Part shown: in pieces, positions 12,621-24,716 of the stretch
Layout: every line of letters starts with the position of its first letter
Numbering within the stretch: the stretch's first letter is position 1
Origin: Aurelia coerulea
Taxonomy: Eukaryota > Cnidaria > Scyphozoa > Semaeostomeae > Ulmaridae
Direction: 5' to 3'
NCBI GenBank assembly: GCA_039566865.1
Contig: CM076944.1
Coordinates: 22,995,001-23,059,000 of the forward strand
DNA: 64,000 nucleotides
Translations under genes and position numbers: made by a program
Notes under the pieces: model-generated
What the model saw: only the letters and a program-made list of their open reading frames with translations
Databases searched by the model: none
What the model was told of the DNA's origin: nothing

Positions 12621-13631
12621 TACCGGGTGTCCCAAAAAAAGTTCCTGCGTTTGATTGAACGCAGACAAAAAAGTTTGTTATCCGGCAATTTCTATTCATT
12701 CTAGGTACATGCTGGACATTTCAACTTAAAGTTTGGCATATCGTAAGAAGAAATCAGTAATCTGAAGATGGAGTTATTAGTCCTAGCATCGCATCTTCAT
12801 GTTGAGGGCAAAATCAGAGAGATTAGTACGCCTTTCTGCAACATCGTGGTGGAGGGGGAATCTCCGGATGGGCAACACAAAAACTGGGTTGACCCTTTGT
12901 TTCATTGCCTTGACGACATGCAAGAGTTCCGCTCATTGAGCATATTTGAAGTAAAGGTCTGAAAATCGAATCTAATAGGTTTCAGGGGGAAAATACTACG
13001 TTCATACCTTGCCACTCAATTCGGACTGGACGAACACACAAAAATGCATTATTGCATAATATGGTAGGTCGAAAAAGCAATTGAAACTATTCTTTAGTTA
13101 AGAAAAGACAGTCTATTCTACACCGTGCCGTGAAACCGTGAAACAGTAAAAACTCCCTTTTGAAATTCCCAGTTGGCACAAGGCAACAATAACAGCAGCA
13201 AACAGTTGTCCTGAGACCTATTTGTTTCTATTCTTCACAAATTAGGCTAATTCGCACAATCAAAAATGATTTAAATATAAATTCCGTTCAATTAAAAAGC
13301 AACGCTTTCTCTTGTGAATAAAATTTCTGCCCGCTCGGGACGTCAAGGTAATGAACGAATTGTCAACTCAATTTTTGTGTTGCTGGTCGAGGGAGTCCTC
13401 ACTATCTTGAAGCAGGAAGACGTCATAATCTCTCTGGTTTTGCCTTGAACATGAAAGTGAAATGTTAGAGCTCATAACTCCATTTTCAGATTACTAATTT
13501 CTTCCTACGATATGCCAAACTGTAAGTTGAAATATCTAGCACGTAGCTAGAATGAATAGAAATTGCCAGATTAAGCAGATTTTTCTCTGTGCTCAATCAA
13601 ACGTCGGAACTTTTTTTTGGGACACCCAGTA
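12621..13631. mobile_element. Fold-back MITE, TACCGGGTGTCCC ends
   Basis: The left end TACCGGGTGTCCCAAAAAAA is matched by TTTTTTTTGGGACACCCAGTA on the right, with TA at both outer edges. The inverted arms run on for about 200 bp (CGATATGCCAAACT, GGCAATTTCTATTCATTCTA and others in both orientations). The terminal sequence is of the type found on mariner-like MITEs. Short open frames inside it are not genes. Confidence 0.85.
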
Positions 13632-13655
13632 TATTTTCAGAGAAGAATGAATATA

Positions 13656-14247
13656 TACCGGGTGAGCCAGAAAAAAGTTCCCACTTTTGAAAATTCATAG
13701 CATCAAGAGTACTGGATGGATTGGAATGAATCAATATTTGCTTGACAGCCAAAAACAAGATCGAAGTATTTTTGTGATTTTTCTCACGTTCTTACGAACA
13801 TTGGAAAAATTGGTAAATTCAAGCTTACAAAAACTCGATGGTTGCAAAATGACTGAAAAAGGCCTAAAATGCTTGATCAAATCATAAAGGACTCCTCGCT
13901 CAGAACAACAGAGAAAATGCAATTTCTCATGGGTGAGAGATATCATCTATTGCCATGGGATTGAAAATCTTTAGTATCTCTTTGAGAATCTATTTCTTGT
14001 AACTCTTGAGAGAGGTGAAACGCATGTGCGTATTGTTCTGTGTGAGTAGAGTCCTAACGATTTGATCAAGTGTTTTAGGCCTTTTTCTGTCATTTTGCAG
14101 CCATGAAATTTTTGTAAAGTTGAATTTACCTATATTTGCAGTGCTCGTAAGAAGACGAGAACTAGAATTTGAATCATTCAAATCCACGAAGTACTTGTGG
14201 TGCTACGAATTTTAGAAAGTGGGAACTTTTTTCTGGCTCACCCGATA
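13656..14247. mobile_element. Fold-back MITE, TACCGGGTGAGCC ends
   Basis: TACCGGGTGAGCCAGAAAAA on the left is mirrored by TTTTTCTGGCTCACCCGATA on the right. Internal inverted segments are also visible (AAAGGCCTAAAATGCTTGATC against GATCAAGTGTTTTAGGCCTTT). It lies only 24 bp from the right end of the related element 12621-13631, so two members of the family sit side by side. Confidence 0.85.
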
Positions 14248-15076
14248 AATATTTAAGATTTGATGTGATTTGGATTCTCATATTCCTTACTTAAATGCCC
14301 TAGTTGGCGAAACTCATCATCACTGGTAGAAAAACTCAAAAGACCAAATTGATATCTGTAGTTGTAGGTGTAGCTGTAGTTGACACTTGTAGCTGGCCCT
14401 CTGCTAACCATACACTATATATACATAGATCAGTCGTATAGTAATGAGATCAAAGCAACATTTTTCTGAGGCATTTTTTGTTGTTTATACTGTAAGTTGG
14501 TTCATGTGTACTGCAAGCTTTCCGGAATGTGGTCAGAAGAACCACTAGTTGAAATTTTTTTTTACATTCAAGAATAATAGAACAAACATGCAATATACAG
14601 AACAAAGCAAATGAAATGAAGCAGAATGGTCTACGAATGGAATACATTTAAACTATACACAGAGAGAAATCTCTTGGCACCTTCTGTATTGCCAAATTAC
14701 TGTCCCAAAACCACAGCCAGTGTCTAACAGCCACTGGCAAGTTCAGATGAACATGGGCTGCCGAAACCAAACAGCCAAAGTCAAATCTGAAACAAGCTTT
14801 GAAAAAATATGCAAAAAGGCTGTTCTTTCATTTGGTGATTTTAGTTTTTGTCTGCAATTACGTTTTGAGTGCAAAAGTTATGTATTTTTAAGTGTCTCAT
14901 TACCACTGCTGGCACCCTATTTGCATTGTAGCTTGGATTCAAAATTGGAGGAAAATTGCTGCCAGATCTCAGAGTTTTTGGAGTTATATTTAATTTTGTC
15001 AAAGGCGATTGTCACATTCCGGAGATTATGTTCTATTTTGCAAAATTCAATTAACACATAATATTTTTTCATTCAG

Positions 15077-15135
15077 CTGCAGGACAACTGATGTCTCAAA
15101 AACTGAAAACAAGGTACAAAGTTTCAACAAGCAAG
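15077..15135 (+). CDS. WDR37: WDR37 short exon (SQKLKTRYKVSTSK)
   Basis: This 59-bp exon follows TTCATTCAG and completes the split Ser codon (T+CT). It codes for AGQLMSQKLKTRYKVSTSK and ends in phase 0 at AAG|GTAATT. It matches vertebrate WDR37 SQLSQKLKTTYKASTSK, which directly precedes IVSSFK, the start of the next exon. A second AG six bases downstream would put a stop codon at the junction, so the first AG is the one used. Confidence 0.88.
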
Positions 15136-15525
15136 GTAATTTTCGAACATTTGGCTGCATGGAAAATTTTTTCATGACGATTGGATGGCTAAATGCCACG
15201 TCACAGTCCGCCACATACTCCATGCTTTTTTTTACTCACCCAGCATATTTCTTTAATTTATTTCTAATGTTTCCTCACAGTTAAAACTCAAATGTGTTGA
15301 TAGAACCTGGGAGTTCACTTACGTACGAAAACGTTCATTTGAGAGCAACTTTAGTCTGTCTCAAATTAGATGTCACCTGGTGCTTAATTGCACGCTGCTA
15401 AGCTATCCTAAGTGCAATTACGGAAAGCTTGGTATCTTTCGATGGTGGAAGAGATGGGCTATTTTAGGAATAACTAAAATTGAGAAATAGTGGCATTCTC
15501 GAATTTCTACGAGTTTTGGCACTTT

Positions 15526-16720
15526 CATTTCATTTCATTTTCATTTCATTTTAAATTATTTATACAGGGTAAAAACATTCAGTTCATACGGAAAAAAAAC
15601 TGCTTTACAATGTGCCCTGTTAAAACAGAAAAGAAAAACAAAAAGAAAAAGAAAAAATTAATTACTCAATAAACTCCAAATTCTACTTAATACATTGTCA
15701 GATAAATTCCCTAAAAAAAACTAATTTTAATTATTCCTATCCAAACGAAAAAAGGAAATTAAATTGCAACAGAAAGGAAAATCGATTGACTATGTTCTTG
15801 ATGGAAGGAAGTACGTAAAGTTTGTTTTATAATCCTTCCTTTAGTTTTAATTTGAAGTTTGATAGCGAGGGAGACAGTTTGATTTGGTGATCTAGACTAT
15901 TCCAAACGGTAGCCCCTCGATATGCAAATGACTTTTGTCCATTGTTTGTTCTAAACAAAGGAAGTTTCAAGTCAGTTTCGGTGTTTCTTAGCGTCCTCAT
16001 TGCCTGTTCACGCTGTCTTTGAAACATTTGGGCCATATAGTCTGGGCAAAGTTGGTTAACAGATTTGAAAACAGTAGTTGCCGTTTCAAACCTGATCAGC
16101 TCTTTAACTGTTAACCAGCCCAGACCTTTAATAAGGGGCAAGGAGTGTGCATCATAAGCACTATTTGTCACAATACGGGCAGCGCGATTTTGGAGAATTT
16201 GCAATCTTTTTAAGTCTGCCTCAGTGCAACATCCCCATACCGTGCAACAGTATCGTAGATAGGGTTCGACTATACTTCTGTACATGGTTTTTACCGTACT
16301 GAGTGGGACGTACCTCTTTGCATATCTCAGCATCCCTATCCCTCGCGAAATCTTCGCAGCAATAATGTTGATATGTTCCTTCCAACCTAATGTTTTGTCA
16401 ATTTGTATTCCAAGATGCTTAGCTTCGTTTATCATCGGGACAACTTCGTCGTCAATAACAAACTTAGGGCTAATGACATCACTGTTAGAAATGTTCTGGA
16501 GTTTTGCCCTGCTACCGATAAGCATAGCTTGAGTTTTCGTAACATTTAGAGACAACTTATTGCCTTCTAACCATAATTTGAGATTGGACAAATCATCATT
16601 GATTGCTGAATTGATTTCATCAACTGATTTAGAGGAATAAGAGATGCTGGTATCATCTGCATACATAGTAACCTTGGCATTCTTGACTTCAACGACTTTC
16701 TTTGTATTGAAGCTGTAAAG
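15526..16720 (-). mobile_element. 5'-truncated CR1/L2-like LINE
   Basis: The minus-strand frame 15827-16666 codes for the C-terminal part of a LINE reverse transcriptase. It starts just before the catalytic YADD (MYADDTSISY) and runs through LGIQIDKTLGWKEHI, the IVEPYLRYC thumb-like segment and LQNRAARIVT to the closing WNSLDHQIKLSPSLSNFKLKLKEGL. The frame stays open for about 18 more codons upstream, to about 16720, where similarity ends; this is the truncation point. About 300 bp of 3' UTR follow, ending in an imperfect (TGAAA)n tail (15528-15552 on the + strand). The endonuclease and most of the polymerase are missing, so it is dead on arrival. Confidence 0.85.
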
Positions 16721-17027
16721 CTGAGTTTAGACCGTTCGAAAAACCAATAGTTGATAAGCCGATATTGGTCTTACTTGGCAATGATGTGATTGAGTTTCTC
16801 GGGTAAAATTACGTGTATCCTTCCTGCTACCTTCCAAGCCCAGCTGCGCTGTGATTGTTGTTCTGCTTTGAGCAGTCGAACATATATGTCGCCTTTTGTA
16901 CTTTCAGCTTTTAAAAGCTTGTCCTGTTTTCATTTTTTGCATTCTGTTTATGAGCCTTTCTCGAGGCTGCAGCATTTTTAGATTAAAACACAGTTTACGC
17001 TATGATGTACTGGGTGACCCCAAAAAG

Positions 17028-17439
17028 TAGCCTGCGTGCAGACAATACCTAACTAAGGAAAAGGTATAGTCTGCGCAACGCCGCTCAATATCGTGTATTG
17101 TGTGAGTCAGCATTTCATTTCAATGGCAGTTTGAATCGCCCTTTCTTCTTAGCGTCTGGTTTTTGTCTGCAGTAGGGTAGTTAAAATTCCAGAGTATTGT
17201 GTTGCTAATGAAGTTTGCCTAGAGAACAAAGTGAAACCTGAGATTTAATCACATGATGACCGTTCTCATATCTAATTGCTTCCTCGTTTCCCGGGAAAGT
17301 GATTTTGTTGGCTGCTACAACAATACGTTTTATTTGTTATCGCTATTGCGTAATAAATGCTGAAGCACGCACTACACAAAAGTGAGCGGTGTTGCGCAGA
17401 CTATACCTTTTCCTTGGGTATAGTCTGTACGCAGGCTAC
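17028..17439. mobile_element. MITE, TAGCCTGCGTGCAGAC ends (long form)
   Basis: TAGCCTGCGTGCAGAC on the left is matched by GTCTGTACGCAGGCTAC on the right. The arms also share AAGGAAAAGGTATAGTCTG and TGCGCAACGCCGCTC in inverted order. CCAAAAAG is repeated directly outside both ends (17020-17027 and 17440-17447), consistent with an 8-bp duplication. It is inserted about 20 bp inside a TACTGGGTGACCCC end of another element. Much shorter insertions with the same ends are at 35856-35910 and 51833-51872. Confidence 0.85.
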
Positions 17440-17881
17440 CCAAAAAGAGACTTTACGAGTTAGATCACGCCTAGCTTCCAGAAAGCAAATATTGTAAAAC
17501 AAACAAGGTATCAGCTTGTAGCTATAAGGCATAGCTATCTTTTGAGATTTTGTTTGGTCAATTTCAGCTACAACCACTCTTTGGAAAACCCAACCTCGTA
17601 AGTGACAATGAAGGTTGACCCTGGAGCCTGTTAGGCTATTCTCCAATTTGATTGGCTCTTTTCAAAACAAAAGAAGTTTCTCACCTTTGAAGCCCTGGCG
17701 TTCAGTCGAAATAAAGAACATTCGAATGGCTCTGGATACAATGAGTGCTGTTCGAACCATGGAATATGCGTTTCGAAATAGTCGAATATGGGATTCGAAA
17801 GGACCTGCTGTCTGCCAATTATGCTAATTATTCCGATCAAAATTGACAAAATTTGTAAACCGGTCCCAAGGCAACCTCGTT

Positions 17882-17990
17882 CCCAGGGTGTTCTGACGTC
17901 ATACGCTGGTCACGAAGCCGAATGAACACCCTGGTACACTTGGCCAACCTCGAACCCAGGGTAACAATGGGCGGCCAGTTGTTACCCTGG
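17882..17990. repeat. Two adjacent short hairpins, CCCAGGGT stems
   Basis: CCCAGGGTGTTC pairs with GAACACCCTGG (about 17882-17933). CCCAGGGTAACAA pairs with TTGTTACCCTGG (about 17954-17990). Both are preceded by AACCTCG. They look like two tiny insertions of the AACCTCGTTCCCAGGG-type end, placed in tandem. Confidence 0.6.
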
Positions 17991-20900
17991 TGCCTACGAG
18001 GCTCTTTCTTCATTTTCATTGGCTAATGCTAAAACAATCAGCTTTTTGCATAAATTAACTCCGGCCGTATAGCAGACTTATTACATATATTATCACATCA
18101 TTACTACTCCAGGAGACACAAAGGGAACCAGAAATAAAGCAATTGTGATAAGTCTATATGGGTGGTTTGTTTCGTACTTGTGTGAATGGGCCTAACGATG
18201 CAAACAATAAGGAAAATTCTTGCCTAAGCAAACAGAGAATCTAAAAAGAGCAGCATAGAACAGGTTGTAACATTTGTAAAGTGTTTACATTCCTCCAGAG
18301 GCCTCTGTTGCAAACGGAAAGCTGCAAATGGAATTAAAATATCTCTCTTCACAGTGACATCCCGGTAACATCTAACATCCTACATAACACCTAGAGGTAC
18401 TGTGTTTCCTGGAATATCTGCTCTTTGTACATTAGGTACATACGTCTTTCTATTCGATATAATAGGTACACGAAGCCGGGATTTTGGAAATGTCAAGAAA
18501 CTCAACTCTTGATGAACATCTTATTTTCTTTGCTGAGGAACGTGCCAACAGTTTTATCAATCATGCTAATTGTTTTACTTTCCTTAGCACACCATACACC
18601 TGATATAAAGTGAGGCGACTAGACTTTTAAATTGTGAAATTACAGCAACTCGTAAGAAACTCACAAGTGATGCTCTGGATGCTTCAGCTCAGTTGCCTCC
18701 TTTTTAACAACAATGTATGTGCTAGAAAACTGTGGTTGACAAAGTTTGGTTCACTGGGTGAACCAAAAAAGGCACCGTTTCAAACAGATTTCTCGTTGCT
18801 AGATGGAGTGGAATGAATTGAACTTTTGCGACCTTTCTTAAATTTAACTGAGCACTGAAAATAAACAGGTGAATTAACAAAAAATTAACAGAATGTCGCA
18901 AGGCTAAGACTTTCAGAAGAATGCTTGGATTTGGATTTGAATTTAGCAATCATTTTCTGCTGTAAATCCTGTCAAAATTACAAACGTTACTTTAAGTACC
19001 TATGACAACACCAAATAGCAACATCTTCAACCAAGTAATCAAATCAGAAATATCACGAGGGAAGAGTCCAAACTCGCTGTACAAAACCTTTCAAGTTCCT
19101 TCTAAAGATGTGCGTTAAACAGCGTAAGAGGTTGTCTAAAGTATATGACGGAATGGCCAGACTGAAAGCTTTTCTAACATCATCATATTTTTTGTATGTC
19201 CACAATTGAGGTTTTATCGTTGGGTTTACTATGATGAAATCTGAAGGCTACATACTTACCTTGATACTATCTTTTCTCGTTGAAACAGTGAATTTCCATG
19301 CATCAAAATTTCCATACTGGAGTTTACTTTCTAACAGTAATAATGGTATGCCAACTACTTGCGAACAATATGTTTGCACTCTCATTAAGTTCAGATTAAG
19401 TTTTATAATATCGTTTTTAATATCTTCTCATTCCTGCTTCATTATGTCTTCAAACTTTCCAATAGCTGATCTTGAAGAGCAACACTTCGAGCGAAAGCTG
19501 AGAGCCTATGCATCGTCAAAATGCGTTGCGAATAGATCGATAGATAGCTGGGTGTTTCTCATCGACATTTAAAATTCTGATAATCAATATTCAAATTTGT
19601 TCAGGTCAATGACTGAAATTGATTTCAAATGAGACGCGTCATGGTCGTACAACGGAAAGAGACCATTCTAGTGCCAGACACCGATTTTTCACATTCAATA
19701 AAAGAGCGACACCTCAGACAAAGATTGCGAGAATGATAGAGGACTTTCCTCAAGTGTTCAAGCTCAGTTTAGCTATCTAGGCCTATGCCTATGTAAGTTC
19801 TCAAGAGAAACAAGGAGAACATGAATAAAGGCTGCAAAGCTTGTTTGTTATGGCTTCTTAGGCGTCGCAAAGAATTATATGAAGACTTTGCACGATCATT
19901 TTTTGTTGCGAGGCCTGTTGAAGATTTTAAAGTTATAAACAGAAAACCTTCTAAAAATCAGAACTGATATGTTAAATGGAGTGCTGTAATACTTGCTAGT
20001 TTTACTAATTTCCCAACAACATGGATGAAATATGAGAAAATCATATCCAACAGATAACTGAAATTTTTTTAAAACATTCTTGGAGAGGGCCAAGAATGAG
20101 ACATACAAAACTATCTTGACTTGTGTAAAATCACGGCACGAACTACACTTACCGGCTAGCAGCGACATCTTTTGTTTTCTCGCTTCAGTACAGTAAAATT
20201 GTCAACTTGCAGTTCACTTTTATTGAATCTTTGCTACAACAAGACACATTTTTGCTTGCATCGCGCATTCAGATTGCAAGCGCGGGAAACAGTTGACCTC
20301 CACGCCTTTGAGTTTTGCTGTGTGGTGAATATGACGCCATTGCTGAACAGAGTGCTTGCATAATTTTTTTACATAAATTAGAATACATTCACCACAAAAC
20401 AGCAGGTAGGAACCAGGGGTATCATTTGTGCTGAAGAAGAGAGGCTGAAGACAATGATAGCCCTGGAATCGAGGTTGACACTTGGCATCAATCTTGCCAA
20501 TATATGGCAAGATGCGCCCCATTATGGATTTGCAGTTTGCTAGGCAACGATAATCGATGAAAAATGGTCGTTGCTCTAGCGCTAATTCTGAAGTATATAA
20601 ATTGAGAAATTAAAAACAAACACTTTGAGGACTCTATTTTAGCCCTTTTTAAGGTATTTAACCATTAATCCGGGGTTAGCAAGTGCATTTAGTAGGAAAA
20701 CGAGCACGATCCATTTGGGTGGAAAAAGGGCCCAAGTTGAAATTTTCGAGAATTTCCCCCACAGCTTTGAAAATAGAATGGCACGTTTTTCGGCGAATTT
20801 TAGAGATAAATTGGAGATTTAAAGTGTTTTAGTGAAAGAATACAGTTTTCCGTCGAATTTTGACATGCCGCGGCCGTTTGCTCCTCGCAAAACGGAGTTA

Positions 20901-21312
20901 CGGTGTAAAATGGGGTAGGCCGAAATTATTCCCCATTTTTGGGGGCGCGCGCTACGCTTCTGGGAGCAATATTGAACCCCAAATTGCGTTATTAGACTTG
21001 CAGACGAATGGTCTCTTGAAAACTTTTTTCCGTTTTGAAATCGGGCTTGTAAGCATGGAGCATCGACTCCAAACGTAACCTCGGGTCGGAAAATCGCAAC
21101 ATTTATTTTTCAACCCCTGTTATGACGTCATAATGACACCAAAATTACCTGAAACCCCGAAATTCGGATGCGCCGTGGCTCATTGCCCCTCTTAAGCTCC
21201 TCACTTGCCCCATACACCCCATTTATTTTGTGAAATTAGCGATTCAATAGAGGCCATTTTTGAATAGGAGCCAGTAATAATCTGATTTTGCTGTCGTTTT
21301 CTGGGGACGAGA

Positions 21313-21381
21313 TTGGTCCCAAGGGTATCTGTTGAGGTCTAGCCTCCTATTGAAAACAACAGATACCCTTGGGAACGAGGT
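21313..21381. repeat. Short hairpin, CCCAAGGGTATCTGTTG arms
   Basis: CCCAAGGGTATCTGTTG (left) and CAACAGATACCCTTGGG (right) are separated by about 20 bp. The right end continues GAACGAGGTTG, the same AACCTCGTTC motif as at 17870-17990. It is probably a very short non-autonomous element. Confidence 0.65.
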
Positions 21382-22147
21382 TGTGGAAAACCAGTCTCAA
21401 AAGCATGGTATTTCAGTTATTTTCTCAGACTTTCCTGTCCTTTTCCAGTCCATTTTTTGGAAGATGTTAAAAACCAAATTCAAAATTTTCTTAGGATCAC
21501 GAAATTGGAATAAGGAGCAAAGATCAGTCATTTTGCAAACTCTAGATTTCCCCAGATGACTCCAAATCCATCTGTACGTTAAGTTTTCACAAAATGTTGA
21601 CTGGAAAAAGATGGCGATTATTCACTTTAAATGAGAAATTTAGGATTCGAAATTTTCTTTCAATCCGGTTTCACGGACAATAATCATTGCTTAAAATGAC
21701 CATACAGCATCTCAAAAGATAGGACGAGCTATGATCCAGCCCGTTAAGTTTTTTTTGGGTCATCCTGTATCTATTTAATTTTGATAAGCATTTCGTTCCC
21801 ATTCAGTTTCAAAAGTAATCTATTCAAGTTCATAAGCAGTTAGGGTTTTGTTTTACATGTTTCATTTTTGATCCTGTAAGAAGAAAGTTGATAGCTTCTC
21901 TGTATCAAACAGGCGTCGTGGTTGAGCTGCTTGCTCGTTGTTACCCACGATTATCTTGTGTTGCAAAGAACGCTCGCTGAGAACTAGAGATTGCTGATTT
22001 CAGCAGAAATTTGAATATTGATAATTTCTGAAATGTTTTCATATACATATTGTATTTGTTTGTGTGGGTGAGATTTTTTTAACAATATTACGACCAACTG
22101 CGGATTGTGAGATGATTGTGGAAAAGGCTCCTTTCTTACACTTTCAG

Positions 22148-22289
22148 ATCGTTTCGAGTTTGAAAATACCAAATCAAGCTATCAATTTAGACTGTCACCA
22201 AGTGCAAGAATTCTGTGGACACAAAGATGGAATTTGGGAAGTAACTTGCTCAAGACCAAATTTACAACTCATTGCAACTGCATCAGCTG
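22148..22289 (+). CDS. WDR37: WDR37 exon, first WD repeat begins
   Basis: The exon begins in phase 0 after TTTCAG with IVSSLKIPNQAINLDCHQVQ, EFCGHKDGIWEVTCSRPN and LQLIATASA. It parallels vertebrate WDR37 IVSSFK ... [27 protein letters not shown]. GH and the following DGIWEV are the D-A loop and first strand of a WD40 blade. The donor is GCTG|GTACGT, phase 1. The next exon supplies D (G+AT), giving TASADRTARVW, as in the vertebrate TASADHTALLW. About 31 kb separates the two exons. Confidence 0.93.
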
Positions 22290-23404
22290 GTACGTAGGTT
22301 TTGATAAATGCAATTTTATTTTTTTTTATTTTTGATATATCCAGTGAAAACAAGATTATAATTAAAACTACAAACTACAAGAACATTACACTGTGGCATA
22401 CATAGCGAGTGGAATGCACGACGAGTGAGCTAGCTACCTGGGTTTCAGAGAAACTTTTGCGGCTTTGTTTGTTTTGAATTACTGGTTGGGAGAGTTTCCT
22501 TCGTCTGTGATCGCTAATCACTTTGAATTGTGATGTCAATCAAATCCAACTCGTGCTATTGTCTTACCAAATCTGTACTTGTTGGCCCAACCATTCTTAA
22601 CTTCGGTGATCTAATGGGAACCGGTGCGTCCAGGTTGGCAAGTCGTAGTAAAGCTAATCTATATATAGAATTCATTATATTATATAAACAAATAAAATGT
22701 AAGATATCTGCCCCTACGCCACATACAGTTTTCATGATTCCTCATGTCTCCAACTGAAACTCAACGCCACACATGTGTTAGCCATCTTGCGTCGGACGGG
22801 TTCTAGAGATACCTGTACGATATAACCAATTTCAGGATTGCTAAACCTAAGATTTTAGATCTTGTAAAGAGCTTGGATTCTTTCTTGCAGTTTCTTACAC
22901 TTTCTTACACCTCCTTGATTCGTTTTTCAAGTTTTCTGATCCCTCCCAGGATATCAAAGACTGTTAGTTTGGAAAACGATGGACAAAAAGGAATTATTCG
23001 TTTTTATTCGATGTTCCAGGTATGATGAAATGTGACCGTTTCGAAGACCAGTAGGGTATTGTTGCCAACTATTCACAACCATAGAGCATCGCGAACACCT
23101 TTATTTTAAACGAAATGTTTATTCGATACTACTACCTTAATTTCTGTTCGAGACTACTACCTTAACTACGAGCGTAGCGAGCTTTGCTACTTTACTTAAA
23201 ATACTCCTATTTCTTCCAATGCTGTGCTTAAGAATTAATTTAGAATCGTTAAAGAATCGTGATTAGAACGCAAAGCATCTTGGTAAAAAGTTCCTTGCCG
23301 CCATCTTTAGCGTAATCGTCTATTGCGTTGCAGCATATCATTGTTAATATGTTGTTAATAGTGGTAAAGCTCAAAGAACTCAACACGTGACACTGTCAAG
23401 TTGA

Positions 23405-23908
23405 GAAACTCTGAGAATGACTTGTGTCCCTCTTTTTAAAACGAGTAATGGGCAAAAGTCATTCTCATATCGTGGTGTGAATCTGTGGAACAGCCTTGAA
23501 CCAGAGGTTAAGCAAGCGCCCTCTTTATATGCTTTCAAACATTGACTTTAAAGCATGATCATGGGTGGTGGTTTGCAGTTGGATTGGACTTGTGTCTGTC
23601 GGACTCTTTGCCTGCCATGAAAGTGTGGCATTTCAGGGTGGGCATGGGGTTTGATCTGTTCTGGTCCGGTCTGATTGTGTCCTGCCACTCTTGGTTTTAT
23701 CAATCTCGGTTTTAACATTATGTATTAATTTTAATTTCACTTTAGTTTTGTAATTAGATTATTTATTTTCATTTGTAGATTTTAACATGTAAATTTAAAT
23801 TGTAAATTTTTGTCACGGCCCCCTGAAAAGCGACCTTTGTCGACGGGGTTACCGTGTTGAAAGAATTTAAAATGAATGATAAAATGAATGAATGAATGAA
23901 TGAATGAA
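23405..23908 (+). mobile_element. 3' end of a LINE with (TGAA)n tail
   Basis: Bases 23405-23545 code for LRMTCVPLFKTSNGQKSFSY, RGVNLWNSLEPEVKQAP and SLYAFKH plus a stop. This is the standard closing region of CR1/L2-like reverse-transcriptase proteins. About 330 bp of 3' UTR follow, with a GC-rich segment (GGCCCCCTGAAAAGCGACC), and the copy ends in tandem TGAA units at about 23874-23908. It is heavily 5'-truncated. Confidence 0.85.
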
Positions 23909-23992
23909 AGCATCCAAATTTACACACAAAAATTACCGTGTGACCCATCTATTTTTTCTCGCTCGCTCCCCTCGCTCGTTCCTTTGTAGAGG

Positions 23993-24716
23993 TACAATGC
24001 CTGCCAAAAGTCTTGGAACACCTTTGCTATTTTTGCATTTTTTTGCGATTTCCCCCTCTCCCCCTCAGAACATTGTTGTTCTGTGATGACAAAAGCCTGG
24101 TTTCCATTAAATCGCAAAGTGTCGCAAGTGTCGCATGTGTCGCAGAATTTTGGTTCTGCAACACATTGCGACGAATGGAAACTGCTGTACTAAAATGCTG
24201 CGACACTCTGCGACACTCTGCGATCGGTGTCGCAGAGATAGAAAATTTTCTATCTCTGCGACACTTTGCGACACTCTGCGACACTCTGCGATCAATGGAA
24301 ACACCTGTCCTAAAGTTCTGCGACCAATTGCGATCCCAGAACAAAAGAGTCACGTGATGTTGATCTGTTTCCAAAATCCCCGCCTTATTGTCTTTGAAAC
24401 ATGGCACCGAAATTCTGCAACACTCTGCGACCAATGGAAACGTCCTGTCGCAGAGAGTCGCAGAGTTCAGCAAACCAAAATTCTGCGACACTCTGCGACA
24501 CATGCGACACTTGCGACACTTTGCGATTCAATGGAAACCAGGCTAAAATGGGGATGGCAGGACGATTCGCGACTCTGATGGAATGCTAGGACAATAACCT
24601 TGGAAATCAACATTGTTTTGGGGGTGAGGGGGTGTTTAAGCCTAATCGCTATGGTTAGAACTGCGGATTGTCAAGAAATGGCCTAAGTGTTCCAAGGACT
24701 TTTGGCAGGCATTGTA
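23993..24716. mobile_element. Tc1/mariner-type MITE, TACAATGCCTGCCAAAAG ends
   Basis: TACAATGCCTGCCAAAAGTC on the left is matched by GACTTTTGGCAGGCATTGTA on the right, continuing to TTGGAACAC / GTGTTCCAA. TA borders both ends, as expected for Tc1/mariner insertion. The interior is mostly the second element 24094-24544. Confidence 0.85.
24094..24544. mobile_element. MITE with long TIRs built from TCGCAGAGTG-type units
   Basis: AGCCTGGTTTCCATTAAATC on the left is matched by the inverse ending GATTCAATGGAAACCAGGCT. The inverted arms extend about 60 bp. Both arms and the centre are made of repeated short units of the form GTCGCA(GA)GT / TGCGACACTC, and most of the element can pair with itself in several registers. 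AAA flanks both ends. Several frames read through it on both strands; these are artefacts of the repeat. Confidence 0.88.

Larger units (their letters stand above)
11111..15076 (+). other. WDR37 intron 2
   Basis: It holds three fold-back elements, at 11138-11894, 12621-13631 and 13656-14247. The remaining parts (11903-12620 and 14248-15076) have open frames but no recognisable protein or element. Confidence 0.6.
15136..22147 (+). other. WDR37 intron 3
   Basis: Contents are a 5'-truncated LINE on the minus strand (15526-16720), a 412-bp hAT-type MITE (17028-17439), two short CCAGGGT hairpins (17882-17990), a short AACCTCG-type hairpin (21313-21381), and single ends of ACCGGGTG-type elements near 15237, 17009, 18750 and 21760. 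The stretches 18000-18740, 18800-21300 and 21400-22147 contain no gene or complete element that I recognise. Confidence 0.55.

Noticed and set aside
19231..19572. 113-codon + frame with two hydrophobic stretches
   Set aside because: No recognisable domain, no splice or promoter support, and the composition is what AT-rich DNA gives by chance.
24013..24578. Several open frames of 60-160 codons rich in CRR, RHSATLCD and similar
   Set aside because: They are translations of the TCGCAGAGTG-type repeat units on both strands.
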